DNA of 64,000 bases from Marasmius tenuissimus (GCA_029532415.1 JAQOTA010000060.1:2976001-3040000), one strand, 5' to 3'; shown: positions 12,342 through 23,764, counted from the stretch's first letter. The notes: generated by a model not told the origin, from the sequence alone. Numbers and translations: made by a program.

Positions 12342-12485
12342 ACCTAGATCGAACTCGGTGGGCGCCTGAGATCACCAGATGGAGGTGTAGCAAAGACATG
12401 TTGAATGCGAACCTACGAGAATAGATGATGGGCTCGTGGAACCCGTGAAAGACGATCAGGTCGACGATGAAGCAGGTGAGAGGTT
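12342..12485 (+). pseudogene. Decayed coding relic (copy 2 of the 1430-1806 family)
   Basis: Nucleotides align with about 1617-1797. The block AACTCGGTGGGCGCCTG differs from the first copy at two of 17 positions, and GCTCGTGGAAC is identical. The inferred peptide GLVEPVKDDQ parallels TLVELVKDEA of the other copy. Stops lie in all frames, so only a short fossil remains. Confidence 0.35.
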
Positions 12486-13764
12486 TGCGTTTGTAGTGTC
12501 CATGCAGATACGCCTTCTGGGAAAGGTTCCTTGGGGATGGTGTTAGTTGGTGTACAAGGGCTGATGGGGGGGAGCTATAACGGGGATGCAAGTTTTGTAC
12601 AGACTTTTTTGCAGGGGGCCGCTTTTGTGATGAACCCTTATTGGGGCGTCCACTACTCGCAGCTCGACGGTAGTTTCAGAGGCAAATGATCGAGTTCTGC
12701 ACAGTGCTGCGTACTCCTTTCTTGGTACCTTGGCGACCAGCTAAAAAGAGCCCGAAAGTCAAGTCGGATGGAATTCTAGTTGAGTTAGTTTTAGTTTGAG
12801 AAGCTACAAATGTAACGTAGAACATACCTGATTCCGCTACCTCTTTAATTCTCCATCTCCAGAGATATCTCGAGCAATGATTGATATTTGCGTCGAGACC
12901 AGGTTGATCCTCCAAATCGTTTCATCCAAGTCGTCGACCTGTTGAATGCTCCGCGTCGGTTTGAGTTTCGGATTCCGATTATTTGGTGATGTCGATGAGT
13001 ATGGGTCTTGGTGTCATGAGGTAAGATGCTGTTCCGTGTTCGACCCATCCGAGTTACTTTGCATCGGGGAGAACGTCGAGAGTCAAGGAGGCTCGAAGGG
13101 CTTGCGGAACGCGGGCGTATTTCGCGCGCCTATCTTATCTGAAGATAAGATCCATAGAGTAGCCGAACGCGCCCCCAAACGCTTTCCCTCGTCGTCCCAT
13201 GATGATGCATGATGGCCGGCTGAACGTATCGAACAGAACAGGCGTGTTCTTCATCTCAGATCTCGTCTCTCATCCTCTCTACCGCGATTCCTTGGTCTGA
13301 AACTCCCAGCAGGCTTAATGTCGTCTACAAACTGGCTGCGACGACACTTCTGTCGCGTCAAGTCTGGTACATAAGGAAGGAAGAGAGGGATAATGGAGTC
13401 ATGGACCAATAGGGAGCAGTCCGGCAATCTCGCGTCGTTCACCTCAGTCGAATTTCTTCAGCCCTCCATCCAAACTCCAAGGCGACAATTCAAACACAAA
13501 AATCTCGAACTGGAGCCAACTCTGGGGACGATTCCACCTTGAACTTCTCACATTTCCGACCATTTGACATCTCATGCACACGGAATCCTACATTAAATTT
13601 TTACCAGTCCAGCTAGCCCGGCCGCTACTCCGCTTCCTCAGCCTCAACACCCAACTCGACTACATCGTGCATCTCTATGGTAGTACGCAAGCTTTTGCGT
13701 GCAGAGATCTCCACGAAGGGAGGAAGCGATTATGAGGAATTTCCCGGTTTTGTGCCAGACTGCA
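12486..13764. other. Decayed tract without a supported gene
   Basis: On the minus strand at about 12845-12945 one frame reads DETIWRINLVSTQISIIARD and ends near a possible donor, which looks like an orphan exon. No start, partner exon or family was identified. Confidence 0.3.
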
Positions 13765-14212
13765 GTGAGTTACACGCAATATTGCGATTGTCCCCTCGTT
13801 AATGACATGTTTTTAATCCCAGTTCCTTCTCTCATGTTAAGGGTACTTCCCAGGAGCTCCTGGCTTGGACATACAAACCGGGGTAAGAAACCTCAGGAAT
13901 CTGGAGAAAGGAGTACTCAGAACTACGAACGTCACCGTATCTAGCACCTCCACGAACCATCCCCAAGTGCGACTACGCTCTCTGGAAAAGGAGGCTCTTG
14001 AATACCGACGCGTTGCCCGAACTTGCCAGACGAAGTGGAATCTCGACTGTGACACCTCCCACGGCATTCGGAGATGCTTTTGTCAAACGGCTCGGAGCGA
14101 ACGAAACTTTCGTAGTGGAGAAGACAGGAAGACCATACAGCTGTACATAACCTACTTCACTTCGCAATTCCGAACCCGAACCACGATGGACGCTTTGTTA
14201 TCGCCATAGTCA
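13765..14212 (+). pseudogene. Degenerate duplicate of the 3' end of the saccharopine-dehydrogenase-like gene
   Basis: This segment aligns with 15650-16205 of the intact gene just downstream. It keeps the same intron before the exon beginning SLILRVLPG, the segment resembling DLEKGMFKTTNVT, the terminal exon (NTDALPELARR then TPATAFGD) and the 3' flank with CCTACTTCACTTCGCAA. The copy contains indels and frame changes (after the TNVT region and in the last exon) and lacks all upstream exons. It is therefore a truncated, broken tandem duplicate, not a functional gene. Confidence 0.75.
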
Positions 14213-14490
14213 ATCATTCTCGTATATATTCGCAGGGAGAAACACACGCGCCTGGTTTGTCCATTCAAGTCGGTCCCCAATAATGTGATATTTTTATCAG
14301 GTGCTGCTTATCCTCCACCGGATGGAGAGAAGATCCGTCGGCCCTGGTGTCCGGCTTTGGGGTATGACATATCCCGACGGGTGAATTATCTCTCAAATAA
14401 GTACCAGCTCGAGGGACCCACAACTCAGCAGATTGAAGGTTCACGTTCTCGTCGTTGAGCATTCGTCGTCGAACTCTTACAATAGACACA

Positions 14491-16194
14491 ATGTCCAAGA
14501 CTTCAGATATCTTGGTCCTCGGAGCAACAGGTACATGCATCTCCCAGTCTGGTTGCGCCGTCGTATCTGAGCACAATTATATTTTTCCAGGCCTCACAGG
14601 ACGCCAAGCAACTCGATTCCTTGCAGCACATCCAGACAGAACGTCGAAAAAGTTCACGTTGGCCATAGCCGCCCGATCGAAACAGAAGCTCGATGCCTTG
14701 GTTTCTGATTTATCCCTTGCAGAAGACATAGGAACTCTGACTCTGGACGTCACGAACGAGGACGCGGTCAATGAAGCGGTGAAACAGACGAGAATCGTAG
14801 TGAATACGGTGGGGCCGTACTACAGGTGGGGAACACCTGTCGTCAGGTAAATGACTATTCCATGGTAGTCTATGTGCCCAGCTAAACAATCCGCACAGGG
14901 CATGTGCGAGGCATGGTATCCATTATGTGGATCTTACAGGAGAGTCACTATGGGTCGCACAGATAATCCGAGAGTGGGTTTGACTTCTAGAAGCGGTCGG
15001 CAGAACAATACATCTCATTCCCCGCGTAGGCTTCACAATCAAGCCACCGAGACACGTTCAATCATCGTTCCTGCTTGTGGATTAGACTCCATTCCGTCCG
15101 ACATATCCGTGTACATTGCGAACAAGGCGTTGAAGGACTTTGATCCTTCCCTCCATATCACAACTACCACGACCGTTTATGAGCAGGTAGACGGTATCAT
15201 CTCCAGCGGAACGCTCAACAGCTCAATCGTTCTCCGGCTGGCCCCCAAGGCCGAGCGTGAAATGGTTTTTAAGGACTATCTCCTGAGTCCTGGTAGGCGT
15301 TGCGCATAATCGCTCTGCCCTTTCTCATCGTTTCCTCTCCAATTCTAGTTGAGGGTGCACGATGTCCCCAGCCGCGACCACTTTACAAAGTGAAGGTACC
15401 GGGAAAACCGAACAGATCCGTCGTTGGAAGTTTCTGGATGATGGCGTTACCCAACAGGTCTATCGTCCAACGGTCCTGGGGTCTCCTCGAGCAAGAGTTC
15501 TTGTCGAATGAAAGTCCCAGTGCAGAAGTGGCACGGGCACGATACGGACCCTCTGTCGTGTACGACGAGTTCCTCAAGACCCGTGGATCGATCAGTGCAG
15601 TGTTCTTGACGATGACGATGGGTTTGTTCTGGGGATTGCTTGGATTTGCTCCGGTGAGTTACCGTACGCATTGCGGTCATCTTATCGTTACTAACTCGTT
15701 TTCTATACCAGTTCCGTTCCCTCATTTTGAGGGTACTCCCCGGAAACAATGGCATTAAGACTGACGAGTTAGTTCTTGACTTGAACATACGAACTGAAGC
15801 GTTCTGACGAGAATTTCTCAGGGACTTGGAGAAAGGAATGTTCAAGACTACGAACGTCACCACATCCAGCACCTCCGCAAACCGCCCCAAGCCAGTTCAA
15901 GTGACAACTACGCTCACAGGGAAAGGAGACCCTGGATATCTCCTGTCTCCCAGTGCGTTCTCCATGAGGTTGTATAAACCATTCCGGTCCTGATACGCCT
16001 CCCCGTCTCTAGTCCTCATGGCGGAGTGTGCTCTTCCGCTTTTGAACACCGACGCTCTCCCGGAACTTGCCAGAAGAGGCGGAATCTTGACACCTGCAAC
16101 AGCGTTCGGAGATGTTCTTGTCGAACGGCTTGAGGCGAACGAAAGGTTCACCGTCCAATATCAGGTCCACACCACTGAAGACAAGACCGCTTAA
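14491..16194 (+). CDS. Saccharopine dehydrogenase-like NAD(P) oxidoreductase
   Basis: Eight exons can be joined to a protein of roughly 430 residues, the usual size for the fungal family often annotated as saccharopine dehydrogenase-like or trans-acting enoyl reductase. The N-terminus SDILVLGATG, with LTGRQ across the first intron, is the Rossmann dinucleotide-binding loop. It is followed by VVNTVGPYYRWGTPVVR, then RHGIHYVDLTGES and IIVPACGLDSIPSD, all hallmarks of the family. A hydrophobic segment near FLTMTMGLFWGLLGFAP suggests membrane association. A frame break near 14970 is resolved by a 58-nt intron (about 14969-15029), so the gene reads as intact. The substrate is not predictable; true lysine-pathway saccharopine dehydrogenases are a different subgroup. 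A broken duplicate of its 3' end lies just upstream. Confidence 0.85.
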
Positions 16195-16425
16195 TTGTAC
16201 ATCGAGCCCTTCACTTCGCAAACTCGAATTTTATATACCATCATTGCTTACTAGTCGTATCTACTCCCAGTCTCATGAGAACACGCGGGTTTGAATTTTC
16301 AATCGAAGTTGATCTTCAATAATTGAGGTATACATAAGTTTACAACGGTTTTGTAACCTTTAGTTTTTGGCTTCGTTCCTTTATCTGCGAGGTGTAATGA
16401 TACAGCAAAACAAGGTCGTGGGCGT

Positions 16426-17774
16426 TTAGATGCCAAGGACAGGCTTGGTGGAGGCATCCTTCTCTTCAGGCTCGTTGAAGATGTTGACGTCCCATTGAGG
16501 TGAGTAGCCGAAGGGAATGTTGAACCTGCGAGCCTTCGAGTTAGCAACTCGCGGCGATAGAGTTATTTCCTTCGCTTACCTGGTGTGGTTGTCCTTGCCG
16601 ATAGAGGAAATGGTCTCATAGTCCTCCTGGCTGAGCTCAACTTGTTGGAAGTTGGACTTGATACGCTCCTCCTGGACGCTCTTGGGGATGACGGAGTAGC
16701 CACGGTGAGCGCCCCAGGCGACGAGGACCTGTGCGGGGGTGGCGTTGAGCTTCTTGGCAACTTCGATGACCTTGGGGTGGTCGGTGAGCTTGGGCTTGTC
16801 CTTCACTATACGAACGAATAAGTAAGATATAGATCCCGGTGGAGTGAAAAGCTGACGCACAGTTGTTTCCAAGAGGGCTGTATGCGGTGATGTGGATGTT
16901 CTTCTCCTTGCAGTAGGCAACGAGGTCATCCTGAGGAAGAAGGGGGTGTGCCTCAACCTGGTTGACGGCCTGAAATAGATGGTCAGCACGTCACAGGTAC
17001 TGGATCGGGGGCCGCGATACTCACAGGGACGACACCAGTGGCCTTGACGATAGCCTCGATGTGCTCAATGGTGAAGTTGGAGACACCAATAGCCTTGACC
17101 TGAGCATATACTGCACTCAACTCGGTTGTTCAGGACAGGTCAGAAATGTATGTATGCACCTTAGACTTGGGTAAAGCGATCATAGCCTTCCAGGTGTCGA
17201 CAAGGGAAGTAACAGTGTCGAGCTCGACAAAGCCATCTCCCTTCTTGGGGTCGGGCGGGAAGTATCCCTTCTCAGGAGCGAAAGCAACTGGCCAGTGGAT
17301 GACTACAGCAAGAATTTGAGTGAATAATGATCATGGAATCAAGGGCTAGGTTACGCACGGTAGAGGTCGAGATAGTCAACACCGAGCTGAGCGAGAGTGA
17401 CATCGAGCTCCTTCTCGACGCGCTGAGGCTGGTGAGAGGAGTTCCAGACCTTCGAGGTCAAGAAGAGTTCTTCACGCTTGACGACGGAGGGGATGACTTT
17501 CTTGAGGGCAGCACCGACTTCGTCCTGGTTCTGGTAGATGGCAGCGAGATCGAGGTGACGGTAACCGTTGCGAACGGCGATTTCGACCTGGATAACCAGT
17601 TGAGCACAGATTTCGGCGAGATCGACACGTCCAAGACACGATGAGGACGACTGATAGGTACGGAAAGCAACTCACAGCGTTCTCGACTTCCTTGGGCTTG
17701 GAAAGCCAGGTTCCGAGACCAATCTGGCGGACCTGAGCACCAGAAGAGAGAGTAACGTTCTTTGCGAAGGACAT
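16426..17774 (-). CDS. Aldo-keto reductase (NADPH alcohol/aldehyde reductase type)
   Basis: The minus-strand gene has about five introns and encodes roughly 325 residues, normal for the aldo-keto reductase family. It starts [20 protein letters not shown] with the family's IGLGTW motif. Visible motifs are [15 protein letters not shown] (catalytic Asp and Tyr region), [14 protein letters not shown] (catalytic Lys), DLYLIHWPVAF (catalytic His), [23 protein letters not shown] and the cofactor segment [16 protein letters not shown]. It should be a cytosolic NADPH-dependent reductase of aldehydes or sugars, close to the yeast GCY1/YPR1 group; the exact substrate cannot be read. The stop is at 16426-16428. 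It is separated by 231 bp from the convergent oxidoreductase gene. Confidence 0.92.
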
Positions 17775-18111
17775 GGTAGTTGTTGTGAGAGAAAAGTGAG
17801 GGAGAAACTGGAAGTATAATCGATGTGCACGCCTTCCTTTTTATCCCTGATCTCATACTACCTCATCGGTCCGTGGGGCGGGCCGGAAAAAAGTACTACA
17901 TCCTCCACCTGGTCGATCTTCCGAGATTGTATTTGCATCATTCCGGAAATTGCCTGGATGACTGGACGGTGCGACTGGAAGCCCTTTAAAGCCATTGCGG
18001 GTACATATTGCATATCGATGGCGTGATGATTACATCCTGCGATAACAAAATCAACGTGAAACCCTAGGAAACCCACAGTCATTAACAACGTTGCTCGTAG
18101 GGTACTCAATA
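17775..18111. other. Intergenic: AKR promoter side and BTB gene 3' side
   Basis: Holds the upstream region of the aldo-keto reductase and the 3' flank of the BTB gene. No specific site was supported. Confidence 0.5.
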
Positions 18112-19854
18112 TCATAAATGGGTGTGGACCATTGCTCTAACTCTCTCCAAATCCAGGAACCTCCTCATCTCCTTCATTAAAGTGGTCTTCATGGTCTGAA
18201 TCCTAATCACATCCCTCATTCCAATCTTCTCCCCCTCCTCAAACGTCAACGATTCCGGCCTCGTCACCAACTCCACATACGCATCCAGTAACCACTCGGT
18301 TTCGATCTCCACGTCGTCAAATTTGAACTCGTTGTTCAACGCAATCTTCTCGACGGCGGTGGCCATCATATACACGTTGTCCAAAGCAAGCGAACGGATC
18401 TTCGTCATCCCGAATCTAGTAGAAACACGCAGAATCGATGTCCAGTCCTCCACACTTTGCGCGTCATGCTGCGAGTAATCCCTGTGAAGAGGAAGTGTGA
18501 ACATTGGAATCCGATTACACGCGGGTGAAGAACTCACGCTGGGTAAAATATCGACAACAGCTTCTCGAAATCCGCGGGGTTCGTGTCATGCAACACCACA
18601 GGGAAGTTGGCGACATTCACCATTCCCATTCCTCTCCCCATCATCAACGCCGCTCTTTCCAAAACAGACGAAATCATAACAGCCATCGTCAACGAGTTTT
18701 GCTCGAAGAAGTACCGGTGCACTTTGTATAATCTATCCCGAACCTGGACACGCATAATCGTGAGTAGGAGCGAAACGTGCAAGAGCACATAACGATACCT
18801 GGAAAACAACATTTCCATCGTCGAAATAATACTTCGAAAGTGCTTCGTGTACTGGTGGTGGCGGTGGCGGAGGTGCCAGTGCGAGAGGTAAAGCACAATG
18901 GCCAGCTCCCTGTTTCCAATCCAATAAGCTAACCCTTGGTGGCGAGGGAAGGGTCTTCCTATATCCCAACCCACTGAGAATCGTATGAGGCGACAACGTT
19001 GGTATAACACTTGCGCTCGGGGGAGGTGGTAGTGTAATGGGAGGTAAATCATGGAACTTTGGAGGCGACGGATCACAATACGAAGGAGCCGAGAATGCTG
19101 GGGGCGGTGGAGACGGCGGTGGAGGTGGCGAGGATGTGTCCACTCGTTCAGGGGCCATGAGGAGTGAACAAGTAGCCGGTATCGGAGATGCAGAACAGGA
19201 CGATGACTCCCGAATGGGGATATTGAAAGCAGGCTCAAGCTTCAGGGCTTCTGCACGATGAGGAGACTCCGCGGTTGAATCGGGAGGTGATGTCCATTTA
19301 ATGGGTCGCTTGCTAGATCGTCCACGGCTGACAGACCTCGCCGCTGACCGGGACGGTGGTATGAAATATGATGGGAGGGAATTGGGGTTGTCGAATACCT
19401 CGAAAAACTTCCGCAAGGGGGAGGGGGAACTTGTTGAGGCATGAGGTGTGTTATCGTCTTTCACAGGAAAGGTGAAAAGAGACGGGGTAGTGAGTGGTTG
19501 ACTCTTCATTACAGTAAAGGGTACAGGCGGAGAGGGCGGAGGACAGGGGATGCGAGGTACCACATTCACCAATGTTGGTGAGCAGGAAGTCTCATCTCCT
19601 TCCCTTGTCGGTGAAATTGGAGAAGAAGTCGAAGGCTTGCTCCGTTCAGACGACAAAGAAACAGTTCGAACGCCATGGTTGGGTGAGGTAGAGGCTGAAC
19701 ATTCTATGATAGACTGGCTCGGCGATGTCTCTGCTGGTGTTATGATGACCCCAGAATCATTTGATGAGATGCTCGCGCTACGTTGCTGAAGTGGTTGGGG
19801 AGGATATGTCGGAAGGTCATAGTCATCTTGCGGGCTGAGGAGAAGAGCAGGCAT
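18112..19854 (-). CDS. BTB/POZ domain protein with long proline/serine-rich N-terminus
   Basis: Three exons (19854-18799, 18743-18538, 18481-18112) give 543 residues with consistent phases. Residues 1 to ~335 are disordered, Ser/Pro-rich, with several polyproline runs. The BTB/POZ fold follows: YYFDDGNVVFQ, then RLYKVHRYFFEQNS across the first intron, and a second segment with FEKLLSIFYP. The C-terminal helical segment (DWTSILRVSTRFGMTKIRSL and the rest) is the usual extension of mushroom BTB proteins. BTB proteins dimerise and often act as Cullin-3 adaptors or in transcription; the partner here is unknown. A TATATATA box lies 42 bp upstream. A second, shorter BTB protein is encoded on the same strand at 27944-28707. 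Confidence 0.88.
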
Positions 19855-19895
19855 GATGATAAGAGGGTGGGGACTCGTTGCTAAAGACCTCCGCG

Positions 19896-19903
19896 TATAT
19901 ATA
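19896..19903 (-). promoter_or_regulatory. TATA box of the BTB gene
   Basis: TATATATA lies 42 bp upstream of the ATG at 19854 on the minus strand, a plausible core-promoter position in a fungus. Confidence 0.5.
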
Positions 19904-19983
19904 CCCTGACCCTCCGCAAATATCTCTATGCCAAGTTACGTGTTCGACTCGTGGAGTCCTCGAGGACCGGCAAGTGATGGAGA

Positions 19984-20460
19984 CTAAGATTGAAACAATC
20001 TCCGATAGAAGAGCCCAATGCGAGGCCGGCCCCAGACCGAACCTTTATCATAGTCGCGTTTTTTTCGGTAAACAGACGCGTAAGGGTGTACTGTACATGG
20101 CCCATCAACCCGTGCTGTAATCGGCAACACATAGAGACCTTGCCATGCACTGTCATGGATGGTCCAGGTACCCTGTACGAGAGCTATACGAGACTGACGG
20201 TATCTTGGCTTCAGGGTGACGTGAGCAGCGCTTGGAACCGTCGTGAGGAAGATTGCGAGTAGACAACCCTTCCCCAGCGTCATTCGTGGTTCTCGGACCT
20301 CATTTGAAGCTCTCATGTTGACGACGAGAGATGGTGCGGGTGGCGTTCGTTTGACATCAAGAAAATATCCGAGCTCGGAATCGGCCTTGTGTTCAGATGG
20401 TAATGCCTGATCGACATTGGAGGCTGGATCTGTTGTGAACTGAATGACATGGTCATTCAA
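19984..20460 (-). CDS. Doubtful ORF, 158 codons
   Basis: A single open frame lies between the BTB promoter and the 3' end of the Sld7-like gene. From an internal Met the protein would begin MTLGKGCLLAIFLTTVPSAA, which resembles a signal peptide, followed by ~75 Arg/Tyr-rich residues. Only 40 bp separate its first ATG from the stop of the upstream gene on the same strand. No domain is recognised. It may be a small secreted protein or chance open frame in UTR sequence. Confidence 0.2.
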   Translation of the reverse strand: MNDHVIQFTTDPASNVDQALPSEHKADSELGYFLDVKRTPPAPSLVVNMRASNEVREPRMTLGKGCLLAIFLTTVPSAAHVTLKPRYRQSRIALVQGTWTIHDSAWQGLYVLPITARVDGPCTVHPYASVYRKKRDYDKGSVWGRPRIGLFYRRLFQS

Positions 20461-20500
20461 TAGGGCAAAGGTTTTGCGAACTTACTGGTTCAAAAATAGA

Positions 20501-21815
20501 TCAATCATCACGCCGCTCAATAGCAGCAGGAGATTCTTCACTTCGCCCTCCGGTGTGCCCCTCGGCATACATGCCAACATGCATTGCTACTAGTCGATCA
20601 ATAGTCTCCTGTCCAACAGGGCGAGTTTTCATTTCAGATCGCTAAGAGTCGGTCAGTAACGAGGCTAAACGAAGGACAGAACTCGTTGTACCAGTGCATA
20701 TCCAGTGCCTCGGTATATGTTGTTGAACAGTTCCTTCCATTCTGGATGTGCTTTCGTGATGGACGCAGCTGCAAGCTGGTGTACAGTAGCCCTTTTGATG
20801 ACCTGGTGGGAATTATTAGTTGGAAAGGGGCCAACATATGGGTCGACTCGAACTCACGTTCTTGTTCTCCCGCTCAATAGGTGTCTCGGTCTCTGCGGCT
20901 TTTACCTGACTCTCGTTCTCAGTGCTTCTCTTCCTCTTGACACTCTTACTTCCCGTGGTAGTCGCACTACCAAAGACATCATCAGATGTCTCTGGTGCCT
21001 TTGCTTTTCCCTTCTCCTTTGAAGATTTTGGCTTCACCTTCGCTGGTAACAAAGGCACCTTAAATTCTGGCTGTGCCTTCCCTACACGTACGTCACTTCC
21101 CAGACTGGCTGCTAAAGTGCTCGGAGGGATGCCAGGTCTCGTACTAGAAGACAAATTTGAACTCGGTAGTCGCCGAAGTTCGCGAGAACGACCCATGGGG
21201 TGTGTTGGAGGTTTCCGAGGAGTTGGATCATCTGGTCGCGATAAACGAGCCGGCGGCACGGGTAGTATTCGTGCTACCGCAAGTTCTGCTTGATTAGCAT
21301 TGGCTTCGGATGGGCTTTCCCGGATGTAAATGACGATCTCCGTGGTTTCTGGACCAGCTATGGCAATCTCAGCACGCGCATTTCAGATCCATCGTCATAG
21401 AACATACTGGTATCTCCAAGCGCAACCCTGACTCCTAACTGTTCAGTTGAGGTACATGGTAGACAGAACATGGTTTCGAAGTATATCCTTGATAACATGG
21501 CGTCAGGGTGAATGTCCCTAAAGGGGAGAAGGCGACCCGTTCAGATGACTATAGACGTGTAGAAAGAGATGCGCACATAGATATCTGACCACTGGCATCC
21601 ATATAGACTTCCTTCAGATTTGCCGTTCCAAGAAACCGGAGAGCTGGTCTTCTGCGCATGCTTTCCAGAGCCAACGCCAGGGGATTATCGAGAAGTTTGT
21701 GTTCAGCATCTAAACGAGCAGAGAATGTGATCCCGTCGAGGAGAAGATGTGAGTCTGGAAGAGAGAGCGCTCCACGGTAGAGCAATCGATGAGGACCCTT
21801 CGAGGGTGAGTTCAT
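20501..21815 (-). CDS. Sld7-like (MTBP-family) DNA replication initiation protein
   Basis: Introns near 21525-21580, 21355-21410, 20803-20858 and 20640-20690 join a coherent protein. The C-terminal domain (ENKNVIKRATVHQLAAASIT, then HPEWKELFNNIYRGTGYALR and VAMHVGMYAEG) matches my recollection of the Sld7 C-terminal domain of fungi, with the hallmark spacing of F/W-K-E-L-x-x-x-I-x-R-G and a terminal H-x-x-M-Y. The middle is a disordered Lys/Ser-rich linker (KPKSSKEKGKAKAPE). In yeast, Sld7 binds Sld3 and supports origin firing in the nucleus. The N-terminus starts MNSPSKGPHRLLYRGALSLP. The assignment rests on pattern memory only; an uncharacterised nuclear protein is the alternative. Confidence 0.6.
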
Positions 21816-22311
21816 CGTCGCCGTTGATTTGAAGCTTACTTGTAGTCTCGTGATCGTTTGACGCGCCTGTCACACGTTACGAGCATGGGACTGTGACCCT
21901 TGTCACACTAAAAGGTTTGCTGACAGTTGCTGACGTCGGCGTCCTCTGACAGCCTCTGACGTCCATTGTCGTGGTACAAAATGCGAACGCCTCCGTGCTC
22001 CACTGGCCACCTGGAGATGAAACGTTTCTTCAAAGCTACAAAGGAATTATAGTCCGAAATGCACAGCGCTCACGGGAAAACGCTTCAACATCCAGCCAAT
22101 TTGGTGGAGTGTTTTTGAATTTTCCGGCGTCATACAAATCAATTCACTGATGGCAATACGCGTCGTTATGAAGGGCTCGGGAGTCGGAGGCCACCCAATA
22201 TGACAAGATTCATACCCAGCCTAGGCAAAGCCTTTGTATAAGTATGGGCCGAGGTTGAGCATTGACGTCTTATTCCAGTCCTATTCCACCCCACCTCGAT
22301 AGTCATTCGCG
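21816..22311. promoter_or_regulatory. Divergent promoter between Sld7-like and GH76 genes
   Basis: The 496-bp shared upstream region contains ACGCGC at 21861-21866 (core of an MBF/MluI-type site), two exact TGACGTC (ATF/CREB-type half-palindrome core) at 21931-21937 and 21957-21963, and two GTCACAC repeats around 21870 and 21902. The GH76 side has a TATA box. Whether any site is used is inference. Confidence 0.35.
22237..22242 (+). promoter_or_regulatory. TATA box of the GH76 gene
   Basis: TATAAG lies 75 bp upstream of the ATG at 22312, a normal core-promoter distance. Confidence 0.45.
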
Positions 22312-23764
22312 ATGAAGTTCTTATCTGCCTCAGTCATACCTCTCGTCCTTGCCGTACATTCTCATGCCGCTTGCCAGAAGTATGTCGATGCTGCAAAGAA
22401 TGCCGCAAAGAACCTGCAGTCCAAGTACTTCTTGGACGGCACCTATGGTGATCAAGCTGTCTGGATATCTGCTGTAGATACGTTCTACCTTCAACAACGT
22501 ACGTCTTCAGGGTACTCTGCTTCCTAAGATGCGTAACACTGACGACCCACGCGCCTGATGCTAGTTGACGCGGTGGCCGGCACGAAAGACTATAGTAAAG
22601 TGATTGATTCCGTGTACCGCGGCCAGGAGGACTATCTCGACAATGGAGGATCTTACGACGATGTGCAATGGGTAGTGATGTCCTACCTCATGGCGGGAAA
22701 CCAGGAGCGCGCAAAACATTACTATGATATCGCAAGCTCCGCTTTGGAAGACAAATATTGCGGTGGCGGACGTAAGCCTTCTAAACTCCAATGAACGCTC
22801 AGTCTTGATCGAATGTTGTTTTCGTGTCTAGTATTCTGGAGCGCAGCTAGGGACTACAAGAACGCGATCGTGAGTATTAGGGCGCGATGTGCAAGTAGAC
22901 CTTACAAACCGCTGCCGACAGACGAACGAACTCTATATGGCAACTTCTGGCTATTCATATGAGGTGACTCAAGATATGGCCTACCTCAATAACCTCAAAA
23001 ATAGTATGCAAAATTCCTTCAGGTTTCTGGGAACGTGCTCACGATCATTCGTACTCCCGCAGTCTCGGCATGGATGAGAGCATCCAAGATGCGGGGCTCT
23101 GACGGACGTGGGTATCGACTTTCGTGATGCATTCTAATGATTGACTCACCACCCCATGTATAGTATTCAACGATGGCCTCACCAAGGATGGCAAATGTGA
23201 GAACAACGGCCAAACAACCTGGACGTACAACCAGGGTGTCATCCTCGTCGGCCTCGGGTACCTGAACAAATGTGAGTCGATTGCCCAATCCTTTCAGTGG
23301 CTCTCCTAGCTGAAACTCGTCAATCTAGATGCCAAGGACGAATCTGCCCTTACCGACGCATTTTCGATTGCCGACGCCGCCATGGAGCATTTGACCACCG
23401 ATGGCGCCCTCAGAGAGTCTTGTGAGGGTGCAGACAAGAACCTGTGCAACGCCGACCAAGCAGCGTTCAAAGGCATCTTCACTTATTACCTGTATGTTAA
23501 CTTCCTCACTGAGTCAAGACTCATTGACGACGATCTCATTTGCACAGCTCGTGGTTTTTGCGTATCACTGGACAAGAGGGCAACGCGAAATACGCTGACT
23601 TCGTCAAGTCTCAAGCCGACAAGGTTTTGGCCAACGCACAAGTCAGCGACGGCGTGTTCTACAACTATTGGCCTGCCAAAGATGCACCTGGCGGTGTTCA
23701 GACCGTTTCCACGCAAGGAGCAGCACTGGGTGCACTCGTCGGCGCAGGCCAATTGAATTGCTAA
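22312..23764 (+). CDS. Secreted GH76 alpha-1,6-mannanase-like glycoside hydrolase
   Basis: Eight exons splice to about 347 residues. The start MKFLSASVIPLVLAVHSHA is a signal peptide. The mature part has the GH76 (alpha/alpha)6-barrel signatures YGDQAVWISAVDTFY, GSYDDVQWVVMSYL with the adjacent Asp pair used by the family as catalytic residues, then NELYMATSGY, DGLFNDGLTKDGKCENNG, TTWTYNQGVILVGLGYL and CNADQAAFKGIF. GH76 enzymes act on alpha-1,6-mannan of fungal walls or as transglycosylases. No GPI-anchor signal is seen at the C-terminus (GALVGAGQLNC), so it is probably soluble and secreted rather than a Dcw1/Dfg5-type anchored enzyme. It converges on the GH43 gene with only 124 bp between stops. 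Confidence 0.88.

Noticed and set aside
14970..15029. Apparent nonsense/frame break in the saccharopine-dehydrogenase-like gene
   Set aside because: Explained by a 58-nt GT-AG intron that restores frame, so the gene is not a pseudogene.
16585..17644. Plus-strand open frames across 16.6-17.6 kb
   Set aside because: Antisense shadows of the aldo-keto reductase exons.
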